The position numbers were made by a program, and so were the translations under genes. Below, one piece after another: positions 8,501 through 19,114 of a stretch of DNA of 64,000 nt; the first letter of the stretch is position 1, and the number at the start of each line of letters is the position of its first letter. Under the pieces are notes generated by a model that saw nothing but the letters and a program-made list of their open reading frames with translations, was not told the origin of the DNA and ran no database searches. The stretch is from Astropecten irregularis (taxonomy: Eukaryota; Echinodermata; Asteroidea; Paxillosida; Astropectinidae). Location: assembly GCA_963971285.1 (NCBI GenBank), contig OZ020248.1:24077873-24141872 (forward strand), in the 5' to 3' direction.

Positions 8501-10289
8501 GTGAGAATCCGTCTTCTAAAAGATCAAAAACAATTTTGGTTGTTGTTTTACTCTTTTCTGGATAAATACAGCATTTCAGGTAAAAATAATATTAATGGTA
8601 TGTTTGTACCATCACCATCTTTAAACCCTGTAGGTTATAGGTAAATCTGTGGAGATTTCTGCTTCGGTATGCCGAATTTAATTTATAATTTAGCCAAATA
8701 CTGTACATAACCAGCTACCTATTAATTGTTTTATATTCAGGTCTACCCAGTGAGCAGCCACCACCATACTCCAGTGTACAGCCAGGCGCAGCCCCATCAG
8801 CCCCACCACCAGGTAAGATTGGTGTAAACCTTGAAGAGCCGTACATAGTCCATCATGGAATGGACCCAAAATGGCAAACTTGTGTGAGCATGTATTTACT
8901 ACTGGCTTTATGGTGGTGCATTATGCACAGGAGGCCATGTTGGTTCCAGATTTGAGATTCTTCTCGTCGATGCTGATTCTATGGGCCTTGGGGCTTGAGG
9001 CTAGGCTTTGCTACCACTATTTTGTGTCCTAATAAAATGAAATGAAGGGCTTGAGATACATGGTGAAGCTGGAGCCTTTCTTTGGCTTCGTCACTTGACC
9101 CAATCCCCTCATTTCATTTTGTGGGCCTCAGATGGTGGTTGCCTAGCCACAAGCCTGGGGTCGATTTCACCAAACTCTTTGTACTGTAACTTACTATCAA
9201 TCGTAGGACTTTTGATGCATTGAAGCCCTACGTGGGAAAGGTCCCCTACGATGGGTTATCCTTCGTAACTCAAGTTACAATCGATCACAGGGCTTCGTGA
9301 AATCGACCCCTGGTTTTGTAAAGACCCTGCATATTGATAAGGTGTTGTGCACTTAACATCTTGCACAGATAGAGTACTGTATTATCATTGTGTGTTTTTT
9401 CTTTCATTCTTTTCAAATTTCTGCAGGTCCAGCATATTACAATCCGAATGATCCACAGTATGTGTACATGACACAGACTACCCCAGATACTATTCCAGTA
9501 AGTAACATGGGTCTGATAAACCATAAGCTTATGGTTAGGCAGTTATACTCTTGAGTTATGGCACTTACAGAAGGCTGCTAGACTGGCTTCCTGTCCAGCT
9601 GCTTGACTGACTGGTTGCTTGATTGCTGAATAGGTGGCTGCTTATGTGGCTGCTTGTGTGGATGCTGGATTGGCAACCTAACTGGTTGCTTTATTGGCAG
9701 CTTGTCTGTCCTCTTGTATGTGGTGTGCTGCGCACTGGCTGTTTTACGGGCTTTTGACTGGCTGCCTCACAGGCTGAAAGTTGGCTGCTTGGCTTGCCGC
9801 TTGGCTTGCCGCTTGGTTGCCTACTTGCTACTTAACTTGCTGCTTGACTGGCTGCTTGTTTGGCTGCTAGCCTGGCTGCTTGGCTGGTTCCCTCCCCAGT
9901 TGCTTGTCTGGCTGCTTAGCTTGCTGTTGGTTGTTTGTTTGGCTTGCTGCTTGACTGGCTCTCCGGCTGGCTCCTTGGTCGACTGCTTGACTGGCTGCTA
10001 GCCTGGCTGCTTGGCTGTCTCCCCAGCTGGTTGCTTGTCTGGTTACTTGGCTTGCTGCTTGGCTGGCTGCGTGGCTGCTTGGCTGGCTCCCCCAGACTGT
10101 GCAGTATCATTGACTACCTGACAGACTAAAATATTGGCTGCTTAAATGACTACATAGCTGGCCATGCACCATAATCTACTTTAAATATGCAGTTCTTAAT
10201 CCAAATATGGAATTCACTTCAGTTTTATATTTCATTTATTGCAGACTGCTCCTCCCCCAGAATATACTGAGAAGTCAAAGACTGATTGA
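5506..10289 (+). CDS. WBP2: WW domain-binding protein 2 (eight exons, complete)
   Basis: Adaptor and transcriptional coactivator. In vertebrates its PPxY motifs bind WW domains of YAP/TAZ and NEDD4-type ligases, and it assists nuclear receptors. Exons: 5506-5570, 6491-6596, 6915-7056, 7439-7537, 8234-8500, 8741-8812, 9427-9497 and 10245-10289. All introns are GT-AG, phases agree, and the protein is 288 residues, near the vertebrate length of about 260. Residues 1-137 form the GRAM domain, with family segments MALN (1-4), F-K-G-T-K, V-Y-L-T, V-I-F-L-S-K, M-P-F-Y and I-K-Q-P-x-F-G-A-N. Residues 162-206 are five YPPPMPGAQ repeats. PPPY (233-236) and PPEY (278-281) are the PPxY motifs; A-Y-Y-N-P and V-Y-M near 253-265 are family marks. 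The ATG has A at -3 and G at +4. UBE2I is divergent upstream. Introns 1 and 3-7 hold repeats. Confidence 0.96.
6025..6180. mobile_element. Palindromic GGGGCCGATTTCAC element
   Basis: In WBP2 intron 1. Almost the whole 156 bases fold back: GGGGCCGATTTCACTA at the left pairs with TAGTGAAATCGGCCCC at the right, and the CCCAAATCCATCGCTAAA arms pair inside. Belongs to the family with ends GGGGCCRATTTCA. Confidence 0.85.
7161..7296 (+). repeat. Dispersed repeat R4, left part
   Basis: In WBP2 intron 3. Shares a CTGCAAAATGCTCGTCAGCC start, ATAATGACCTGAAATTTATA, and a GGAGGGCCTG...GGATCTTTATCGAA end with copies at 33133, 44311 and 60503. Origin not recognised. Confidence 0.7.
7671..7862 (+). repeat. 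Dispersed repeat R4, right part with histone-like stem-loop
   Basis: In WBP2 intron 4. Matches 34490-34610 over about 110 bases. Contains AGTTCTTTTCAGAACC (7734-7749) followed by ACAC and a purine-rich AAAGAG about 13 bases on, the layout of a histone mRNA 3' end. Confidence 0.65.
8079..8147 (-). repeat. tRNA-derived SINE head
   Basis: On the minus strand TAGCTCAGTTGG (box A) and GGTTTGAATCC (box B) are correctly spaced, and CTGGA/TCCAG could form part of an acceptor stem. The T-stem is imperfect, so this is a SINE or tRNA relic, not a working tRNA. Confidence 0.65.
8305..8439 (+). repeat. WBP2: In-frame 27-bp tandem repeat in WBP2 exon 5
   Basis: Five copies of a 27-base unit encode YPPPMPGAQ five times without a break, followed by a partial YPPPGG. 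Units differ only at a few synonymous sites (GGT/GGC, CCC/CCT, TAC/TAT), which suggests recent expansion or homogenisation. Each unit carries a Y-P-P-P stretch that can form a polyproline helix but lacks the PPxY spacing. Confidence 0.95.
8517..8675 (+). mobile_element. TTAA family A fragment (right half)
   Basis: In WBP2 intron 5, beginning about 16 bases after the exon 5 donor. Starts at the central GATC region and runs through the GGATAAATACAGCATTTCAG block to the eroded right end. Confidence 0.8.
8976..9158. repeat. Imperfect inverted repeat in WBP2 intron 6
   Basis: Arms of about 55-60 bases (roughly three-quarters identical by eye) meet around AAATGAAATGA and TCATTTCATTT. It abuts the next element. 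Confidence 0.5.
9157..9310. mobile_element. Palindromic GGGGTCGATTTCAC element
   Basis: In WBP2 intron 6. Ends GGGGTCGATTTCAC and GTGAAATCGACCCC, mostly self-complementary. Same superfamily as the 6025 element. Confidence 0.8.
9580..10110. repeat. Degenerate CTGGCTGCTTG minisatellite in WBP2 intron 7
   Basis: About 500 bases made of variants of an 11-12-base unit (GGCTGCTTGACT and similar). Long frames across it (L-L-D-W-L-L on plus, S-Q-P-S-S on minus) come from the repeat. Confidence 0.85.
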
Positions 10290-10343
10290 TTGACAGCTTC
10301 AAAGTGCAATGAACCTTCCTCCCTTGGTTAGCATTGTACACCC

Positions 10344-10586
10344 GGGCCCTTTTCCAAACCTCCGCTCCGGCTCAGACTTCGGATCCGGCTCCATTTTGTG
10401 AATCCATTTTTAAATAACCGGTATCAAAATAGAGGCTTTTGGCTACGGTTTGGAAATAGATATTCTATTTTGAACAAGAAAACAGAGATTCAGCGTCAAT
10501 GAAAAGCCACAACCTATAATTCCAGCATGTGGATTACAGAGACGAAGCCGGAGCCTGAGCCGGAGCTGAGGTTTGGAAAAGGGCCC
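10344..10586. mobile_element. Inverted-repeat element with GGGCCCTTTTCCAAACCTC ends
   Basis: Starts 55 bases after the WBP2 stop. Ends of about 40 bases are inverted copies and contain GGAGCC/GGCTCC runs. No target duplication that I can see. If the WBP2 transcript reaches it, it lies in the 3' UTR. Confidence 0.75.
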
Positions 10587-10589
10587 AAG

Positions 10590-10795
10590 TAAGGTAGTGA
10601 ATCATAAGGATTATGTAGTGCCTCCGAGTACAATGGCAAGTGATAAAGGAGATCGTGGGTTCGAATCCCACCTGAGCCAGTGCATGATTTTTCCCATGTG
10701 CTCTCAAAACCACTGAGTATACAGTGCTGATATCCGTCAGTGAAGGGCAAGCCTAATTTTCATAATTCTATCTCCCCAATGAAAAAATTGTTATA
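10590..10795 (+). repeat. tRNA-derived SINE
   Basis: Contains a perfect T-arm, GTGGG TTCGAAT CCCAC (10655-10671), followed by CTGAGCCA, then a tail with GTGAAGGGCAAGCCTAATTT and ATCTCCCC that is shared with 51088-51178. Confidence 0.75.
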
Positions 10796-10905
10796 AACAT
10801 CAACTCAGTAATTGTACAGAATATTATTTAAAAGTTTTTGGTTTTGTATTTGATTATGTAATATCACTCTAGAGAGGTCTCGCTGATCAACAAAATTTAC
10901 ATTCT

Positions 10906-11260
10906 TTAAAGGTAGTATCATACATTGGTTTTTGTCAAAGAAGTACAGATTCATGGGCAAAAATATCAAGGACGATACAGTCACAGTCATCTGCGAAAAT
11001 TTCAATTCCATACAGTGCCAACTTTTTGAGAAAACAGTGAAAAACGGCCACAGTATTTCTTAAGTCTTTTCTCTTTTATTTTTGATCTTTTAAAAGATAA
11101 AAAAGATTTTTGGTTGTTGTTTTACTCATTTCTGGATAAATACACCATTTCAGGCGGAAACATATTTACGGTAGGTTTCTACTAGTATCATCTTCATACC
11201 CTGAAAGTTATACGTAAATCTGTGAACATTTCTCTTACCAAAGTATGATACTACCTTTAA
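10906..11260 (+). mobile_element. TTAA miniature element, family A
   Basis: Full 355-base copy with TTAA at both borders and inverted ends TTAAAGGTAGTATCATAC. Confidence 0.9.
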
Positions 11261-11882
11261 GTGAAGGAAGTTATGATTTGGCACGGAAGCTGCAATCAAC
11301 GGCTCTTAGTGTCAGCTGTGCCAGGGTCGTATATGCTGTGTGCTTCTTGTTAATTATATAGCCATTTTTTTAAGTCTGGGGTATACTGTATGATTATACA
11401 ATGTACATATCAATGTTAGTTGGTAACAAGGATAAGAAGACATTTGGTCTTCACAAAGATCTTTTTGACTTGGTGTTTTTGAGGAAAATGTGTTACTTAT
11501 GGTTAAGCTCTAACATTCTATCTATCAGAAATTAAGAATTGTTTCACCTTCTTTACACTAAGTAAAAGCTTTGAGATCTATGTGATAAAATTATACATGC
11601 ACAATGCTATTGTGATCATTATATCACTATTAAGTGGATGTTTCATTCATGAAGATGCTCAGATTGTTTTTTTGGACAGATTCTGTCGGGCTCTTGTCTG
11701 AAACCACTTACCTTTGATCCATGGTAGCGCCCTCTTGTGAGACACATGTAGTTTCACAGCAGTCATGGCACCCTGTTATTAAAGAAATGTCAGGATTTTA
11801 TGCAATTCTTTGAATTGTTTGAATCTGACCTTAGCATGACACTGTCTTGTTGCACCCTTAGATTAGGACTGTGGACATACCT

Positions 11883-12130
11883 GGGGCCAATTTCATAGAA
11901 CTGCTTAAGCACCAAATTTTGCTTACGCACCAAAACTCTTGGTAAGTAAAATCAGTTGGCCAGTCAAAACTCCTTGTGAAGGTTATGCTCTGCAAACAAT
12001 GGTCCATTACAAGTCAAAAGCTGTAAACATTCCGTTAAAATTTGGTTGGTAATCCTGTTTGATCAAGGAAGACTTTTACATGCTTTTAAAAGCAAATTTT
12101 GTGCTTGTGTAGGTCTATGAAATTGGCCCC
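11883..12130. mobile_element. GGGGCCAATTTCATAGA element
   Basis: Inverted ends GGGGCCAATTTCATAGAACT and TCTATGAAATTGGCCCC; interior with ACTCCTTGTGAAGG and GTAATCCTGTTTGATCA is shared with the 18872 and 48679 copies. Confidence 0.85.
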
Positions 12131-13158
12131 TGTGGACTGATTTAATTGTTCTATGTAGAAAGTGATCAGTTTCAGAACAAACGAGAGAGTTTAACTTCAC
12201 CTTCTTTTTAGGATGCTGGGACCATCTTTACACGATGTACTGTGAACCTGGTACTTTGTTGTGTCTAGTCGTATCCATTGCTTTAGGAGAACCTTTGAAT
12301 AGGTAACAAATTTACTAATAACCCTGCAAAATCATAAAAATATCATAAATATAAATGTCAACTGATATTGTAAAGAAGTATATACAAGAATTTCATACAG
12401 ATTGTAACATTAAGCTGTTTACATGTACACATAATTGTACAGATAATATACAATTTTGAAGATTGTATGATAAATACAGTAATAATATAATTATTCACTA
12501 AATCTAAGACACATTATGCTTAATTGATTTCACTGGTGTTTTGTTTTTCTAAACAGATCAAGCTTTTATTTCATTTAGTTCGAACTAGATGCATTTTTCA
12601 TTCAGTTATATATCTAAAGTAAAATCTATATCTAAAGTTAACAAAAGACGTTTGTTTTTTTGTTGTATGACATCTTTTGTGGGCCTATATATTTGTATCT
12701 TTAACTTCAAAGTAATATTATGATTTTATGGAAAATTTTCATTGTAGGTTTTTGGAATTTTGCTTTTCGGGCTGGTCAGCATTTTCACTTACGACTGCTA
12801 TTTAAATAACTTCGGTGTCAGTGTAATGTAATATAAAATTTGATTTATAATGCTTTCCATTTGTAAATTGAGATCCAGATTTCAAAAGATGTATTTAAAA
12901 TAAACTCGAGGCAATTATGAAAATGTTTCAGTTTTTATTACTTAAGCCTCTAACACATTTTAACCACCTTGACAGAACAAGTGTGTGTGAATGTTACTTA
13001 TTATTGAATGGGCTTGTGGTAACATCGTGTGAAACTCCAAAGGAACCTTTCTTATTCTTGATGAATTTTCCTGGAACTTCTCTCTGGTGGTATGGGATCT
13101 CTACGTTTCGATATACCCACACAAACCATATACAGTCTTAACAGAAGTCTCTTGGCAC
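12131..13158. other. AT-rich sequence, possible WBP2 3' UTR
   Basis: No repeat or exon recognised. Holds the candidate poly(A) signal at 12899. Confidence 0.4.
12899..12904 (+). terminator. Candidate WBP2 poly(A) signal
   Basis: First clear AATAAA after the WBP2 stop, 2.6 kb downstream. If used, the 3' UTR would include a tRNA-like SINE and three miniature elements, so an earlier non-canonical signal is quite possible. Confidence 0.25.
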
Positions 13159-13526
13159 TTAAAGGTAATATCATACTTTTTTGTCAAAGAAATGCAGATT
13201 CATGGGCAAAACAAAATATTAAGGGAGATACAGTAACAGACATCTGTGAAATCATGTTCAGTCCCATACGGTGTCCACTTTTTGAGGAAACACTGAAAAA
13301 CGCCAACAGTTTAAAAATCTTTTCACCGTTATAGTGTATCTTTAAAAGATCAAAAAGATTTTCGGTCGCTGTTTTACTAATTTTTGGATAAATACACAAT
13401 TTCAGGCGGAAATATTTTAATGGTTTATGTTTTTACTACAACCATCTTTATACACTGTAAGTATAGGTAAATCTCGGAACATTTTTATTTTGGTATGCTA
13501 CCAAGTATGATAGAAGTTACCTTTAA
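13159..13526 (+). mobile_element. TTAA miniature element, family A
   Basis: TTAA at both borders; slightly shortened left end (the GGT after CATACTT is missing). Confidence 0.88.
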
Positions 13527-13789
13527 GTCTATATTGGCCAAAGCAAAACAGCGTACAGTACCCACAAGTCATTGAGGTAACCAATCTCCAAATTACCCCT
13601 TCCCCTCGTAGGGTTATGGTTAAGGTTAATACATCCCATTGGGATTATTATTATACCCAACCCCTCCCTCAACAAAACTTATATCAAAACCTTGCATCTT
13701 TAATTAAAACAATCAATTCATCCCCGTAGATCCCTCAGAACAGTATTTGTTTCATCAGTATATCAAAATAGAACGTCCAGTATGTAATT

Positions 13790-13990
13790 GATGGCGTGCT
13801 ATAGGAAACCCTATGGGCCCCTATATTCGCAGACTTACTCCATCTACATCATGCTTGGGCAATCGGAGACCTCCTTGAGATGAGGCACGGGGCGATGGGA
13901 ACCCTGGCCCTCTTCCTTCGGGAGCCCCTTGGTCGGGACTGATTAAATCCCAGCTGTCGGCCCATGCCCACTTCCCATCATACAAAGACT
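13790..13990. other. Unexplained GC-rich patch
   Basis: About 200 bases clearly richer in G and C than either side, with a GTAAGT on the minus strand at its low edge. No frame in it matches a protein I know and no RNA fold was recognised. Could be an old element fragment or a conserved non-coding block. Confidence 0.3.
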
Positions 13991-15592
13991 AGTTTTTATG
14001 TGATTAGTCTTCGCATGATACGCACCCACCTGCACAGCTCACAACAATAATTACATCGTCGGTAGAAAGACTCTATAACCTCCACCGTAATCTAGAAGAA
14101 AAACAAAATGAGTAAGAAAAGGAGAACGCTTTCCTACAATGAATTTGGACACCGCAGATGTATAGGTTGTACACACTATTGTAGTTGGAAACTGGCAAGG
14201 TCGAAAAATAAGACAAGTCACAGATATACTTAATGAATATGATATTTAAAGGTTATTTTCAGTGAAAACCTCAAATTAGTACATACATTATGGCCTGCAA
14301 ATGTTACTTTTAGGTTACCAATTCAGGCAAGGTTTTAATATTTTTCGTTGACCTTGTTGCAATACTGCAAGTGCATAGCCTCTACGCAATTCACACTTTT
14401 TCTGCAGGGAAACAAACAATAACACAGGGAAAAGACTTTCTAGCAAATTCTAGCATCTGGAAAACAAAATCAGCGCCTGTATAATACTCGAGCCAAATTA
14501 GATTTCCCATTGGCAACAATGTTATTGAAGTTAAATTTTGACACTGAGGTATACGAGTTTTTTTTTAATGAGACATCCCAGGATGTGATTAAAAAAAATC
14601 CGACTTGCGTCTGCCCCGAAACCATGACAACACTGCACTTCACAAATGGATTTCCAATCAGTTTACAACACTACCGAGGGAAATCAGTTCCAGTGATGAG
14701 CGTCTTGTAATATCGAATAAATTGCTGTCTTTTTGCGCGTACGTAAGCCAGAGCGAGATGTATGCATGAGTTTTGAATGGTAGCTTAAGGTCGCATTCTC
14801 AAAAATTGTTTGACAATTTCTTTTCCCCTCTCGACCTGTAAGCCATTTTTGCCGTTTGGGGCGCCGGATGGGAGCGAGATTACAAGTTTGGTTTGTCTCC
14901 CTGTGGAGATTGTTGGAAAGTAAATTGGTTAACCATTGGCAATTTCTCCTACTGAAATTAAAGGTGTGCCTATCACAAGTACAGCACAGAAGTCGCACTT
15001 TTATAATAGTTGTTGGTTGTGGTGTCGGCTGCAGTATGTTTTGGTGTTGGATGATATTATTGGTGTTGTGTTGTGCGTTTGGTGTTGCATGGTGGTGGTG
15101 GTGAGTGGTGCTGCTCCAAGTTACTGATGTTAGTCTTGTTATTATATGATTGTACATGCAATTGGTGCTGCAATTTGGCCTGCTGTTTGCGCTATTGGTG
15201 CCGATTTTATTGGTGCAAGTTGCAGATTGTCACCAAGGTGCTGCTGTCGATTTTGATGTGCTAATTGTCGCTGTTGCACAGTACTTGTCATCATGCTGTT
15301 GGTCAGTAGTGTAGACACGTCCTCAGACCGGGGGGGGGGGGGGGGGTGATCTTGTAGCTGGGTCGTACTTCCATATATGTTTGTGCACAAATGTTTTATA
15401 TTATATAAAGTGAAAACCTGGGGGATTGCAACACCCCCCTAACCCCCCGTGATCTACGCCCATGCTGTTGGGCGGGAGTGCTTCATCTAATGGTATTGAC
15501 GCAGGTGCTGCGTGATGCGTGATGCCTCAGCAATTGCTGTTTCAATGTTCATGTGTTTTTATGTCATTGAATAGTAAACAAATCAAACTTGA
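13991..15592. other. Spacer with low-complexity GTTGGTGCTGC stretch
   Basis: Nothing gene-like recognised. 15000-15300 is rich in TTGGTGCTGC variants, and a run of more than 15 G lies at about 15330. Confidence 0.5.
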
Positions 15593-15662
15593 GGGGGATT
15601 CGAGCCTGCGACCGAACCGGAATACGTTTACCCGCGCTCTAACTGAGCTATTTAACTATTTT
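15593..15662 (-). repeat. tRNA-derived SINE head
   Basis: Minus strand: TAGCTCAGTTAGAGC (box A) and GGCTCGAATCC (box B) with tRNA-like spacing. The T-stem does not pair fully, so a SINE or tRNA relic is more likely than a gene. Confidence 0.6.
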
Positions 15663-17853
15663 ACTATTTAACTCCAGCATATGTTGGCGGTGTCCATAAT
15701 GGCCAATTATCTGTCAGCCGACGTCATTAAACAACTCACATACCGGTATGTCCCCGATCGATGTGCCTGTGTTCGTTTCAGAGAAAAAGAATCATTATGA
15801 ACCAGACGTTTCGATCAACATTTTGTGCCCGTCATCGACGTGGAACCACGTGACCGATGACACACATAAACATTCAAGACTTTAATTGAAACTTGGCGTT
15901 TTTCTGTCAACCTATAGCTGTTCAATGTTGTTTGACATCCATTGTTGGTGATCGGATTCCGTCTGTCGTTGTACGTACGGTGTCAAAGCCCTTTTTGCTC
16001 AACAGAAAACCTGTCATGTCATATCGTGTAGGCAAACATTCGGCTCAGCTAAAATAATGTTTAATGTTTAATACGGATGCAGGCACACTGTTGCTCTCCT
16101 TAGTACAAGGAGTATTTGTTTGAGCAGCAATTGTATTAGCGATGTACACATGCCAGAAACACTCGATCATGTGTCCTAGCTTAGGTCTATACCCCCCCCC
16201 CTCTCCAATTCCCCCGCCCCGAGTCAACAAAGGAACCGGAGGTGTTACCGTCACTGTTCGACTGTACGCGGCGTTTTAAGTAATGCAAATTATTACACGG
16301 ATGTGGACGTGTTTTGCATTGGTTTGCCATTTCCATATCGGTGTGTCAAAAGAGTTCATGCAGTTATTAAAAATATCGCCTGCGGATGATGCCACATTAT
16401 TGCTTTCATGAGGATACGGATACAATTTTGTAAAGGCCTTTGTAGGATATTAACAACGAAATTGTATGCAATGCTACCTTTTTTTATCAAGTAATTTGTT
16501 GCTTCGAAAAAAAAGTACAGGCCTACACAGTGTATAGGTAAATGTGAGCAGATATACATGTAGCAGTTAAAGGAAATCTCCCAACGTTTAATTATCTCTT
16601 GCGTGGTTAAACTACCAATAGAACCGCAATTTCACAAGAAAGTAAGATTCATCTGCCCTTTCAGATGTCCATATCACTTTAGTGATTTGTATTGTTACAT
16701 CAAACACCTTGCTTAGCAATTGAGATTGATTTACCAATTAATTAAGATGGCTTAGACCAAGATTATACGCCGTGCTACTGCCGTGCCGAACTTGAAAATG
16801 TAAAATTATTTTGAGTTCGGCACGGCAGTATATACGTAGCAAGGCGATACGTATAGCCTAGGCCTTGGTGTAAGTTGCCGTTCTTGCTCAAATTGAAATA
16901 AAATTATAACAGTTATTCATTAGCTTGTTATTGAAATGACTCATACATCATTATGTTTTCCTGTTGCCATCAAAATGCTGTCTAGACAGTTGAATGACCT
17001 CCAAAGGTAAGAAAAAGTGCAATTGACCTTATATTCGAAACCGTTTGTTGAAAAAAAAAAACCATCACATCACAAACAAACAAACAAATTCTCAAATATT
17101 AATGACATTAGTAAAGACCCACCCTTTTATTTAGCAAAATCTAAGTGAAGTATACTTAAAGTTGTGTACGTGTGTGAATCAAATTCGGGCGATTCCAAGT
17201 AGTGCGCCACCTAGAGTTTGCAACGCTTTAGCCAATCACAATGTACGGAATCTTAATTCGAACCCTTACAGACGCGAATTGTGTCGACAAAAGTAAGAAA
17301 AAATCTGAGCTTTTCGTGTTTTCGTTTTAAAAAGATAATAGTCTTTCTTACATCGTTTGCTCTGTATTTATGTCCAAATTCTTTCAGCCAACACGTGCAC
17401 AGCATCTTTAAGAATTACATCAAATTTCATGCTAGCCTGGTAATGAAACATGCTGGGAGCTTTCGCTTGGTTATAACACAAGCTTCAATCGACAATCGGA
17501 TGCCAGATTGATCGTTTTGTTCAAATAGTTTTTGAATATGTCACCAATGTATCCTAACTCACAAAATGAGACATGTTTAGGACACGTGTAACTGTCTGTA
17601 TATGAGTGTAACTGTACCATAATATTGGAACTCAAACTCTACTACTTTTAAACCTGATGATGCGAGTGCCCACCTCCTTATGTAGTTATCCTGTTACCCT
17701 ACTTCGATTCAATTACGGTATGGTAAATGGGTCAGATACGCACAGCCCCATTACTTATAGAGCATTAGGCCTAGCTATTTTCCCCGGATCACATATAAAA
17801 TGAGAAAAGGTTTTAAAGTGTGCATGTATGAATTTCGATATAGATTTCAGAAT
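15663..17853. other. Spacer, no gene recognised
   Basis: Mostly AT-rich. Contains the hairpin at 16777 and C-runs near 16190. Confidence 0.5.
16777..16829. other. Perfect 16-bp hairpin
   Basis: ACTGCCGTGCCGAACT and its complement are separated by 21 bases; pairing extends a further 6 bases or so with a bulge. The size would suit a small pre-miRNA, but a tiny palindromic element is as likely. Confidence 0.35.
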
Positions 17854-18241
17854 TTAAAGGTATAATACATGATTGGTAAAGTTCAAAGAACAGCACTCAT
17901 GCTTTGTCAAATTTAGCACGTATTATTAGCATAATAAGCCTGTGAAAAATTGGGCTCAATCGGACATTATATAGGAAAATATAGGAAAACCAAACTCAAT
18001 GTTTCTTATAAAACATAAAGAATGGTTTTGAATTACTTATCCCGAGATCAAAACTGTTTTCGGTCTTTGTTTTACTAATTTCAGGATAAATACATCATTT
18101 CAAGCCGAAATATGTTAACAGTTAACAGTTAACGTTAACGTTTTTACCAGCACCATTTTCATACCCTGAAAGTTACACGCAAATATGTGAGCATTTCTGT
18201 TTGGACAGGCCTATGTTACCAATCCTGCACTGTACCTTTAA
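17854..18241 (+). mobile_element. TTAA miniature element, family B
   Basis: Ends TTAAAGGTATAATACATGAT and ...CCAATCCTGCACTGTACCTTTAA type. The left half differs from family A (CTCAATCGGACAT block, ACATAAAGAATGGTTTTGAT block), while the right half is the A right half. Confidence 0.88.
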
Positions 18242-18871
18242 CGTTTGCCTTAATGAATTTCGAGATAGATTTCAGAATTTAAGCATACTCCAAATTCCAA
18301 ACTAGAACGGCTGACGGCTTTAAAAGATGTATAGATTTGATTTCTGTATGGGGACATTTTACGAATACGACCGTTCCACAAAATTATGACGAAAAACGAA
18401 ATCATTCGTCCACCGCTTGTTTTAAAATGTATACATTTTCAAATGAATAGATCATCAGTATAACACACAGAAATTATAAAACGTTCTGTACAATATGAAA
18501 CCGTAATGATTAAGTGTATTTAAAATAAAGAGGCACCCGAAACTAATAACATACAACAAACACGTCATTTTAAAGAAAGCAACATTGAAACTTTTATTAA
18601 TCTTACAATGCAAAGGCAATTAGGTGTAAAATACTGCAAAAAAGATCGTCAGTTCAACAGTGAAATGCGCATGCGCGTCATGATGAGGGCATCCAGACTC
18701 CAGAGGCGAATCCAGATTTTGTTCAGGAAGTTTGAATAATTTTACAAAATTACAATGATACTTTGCGTACATTGTGCAAATAAAAAAGTGGGCTTATTGA
18801 CCACGCCTATCGTCCGGCCACGCCCATCTTTGTATACAAGTATTTGCTCTCTCTTTTTTTCAGAGTCTGCT
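18242..18871. other. AT-rich spacer
   Basis: Begins with a second copy of the 30-base flank of the B element. Otherwise nothing recognised. Confidence 0.4.
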
Positions 18872-19114
18872 GGGGCCAATTTCATAGAGTTGCTTAAGCA
18901 CAAATTTTGATTATGGATGAAAAGTCTTCCTTGGTCAAACAGAATTACCAACAATATTTTCATGTGATGTTTACTGCTTTTGCCTTGTATTCGGCCATTG
19001 TTTGCTGAGCATAGCATTCACAAGGAGTATTGGCTGGCATACTGATTTTATTTACCAAGGTATTTGGTGCTTAAGCATTTTTTTGTGTTTAAGCAGCTCT
19101 ATGAAATTGGCACC
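18872..19114. mobile_element. GGGGCCAATTTCATAGA element
   Basis: Same subfamily as 11883; the right tip reads GGCACC instead of GGCCCC. Confidence 0.83.

Noticed and set aside
9654-10129. Leucine/tryptophan-rich membrane-like protein
   Set aside because: Produced by the CTGGCTGCTTG minisatellite within WBP2 intron 7.
10655-10671. Functional tRNA gene
   Set aside because: The T-arm is perfect, but no complete cloverleaf forms upstream and the segment carries a shared SINE tail.
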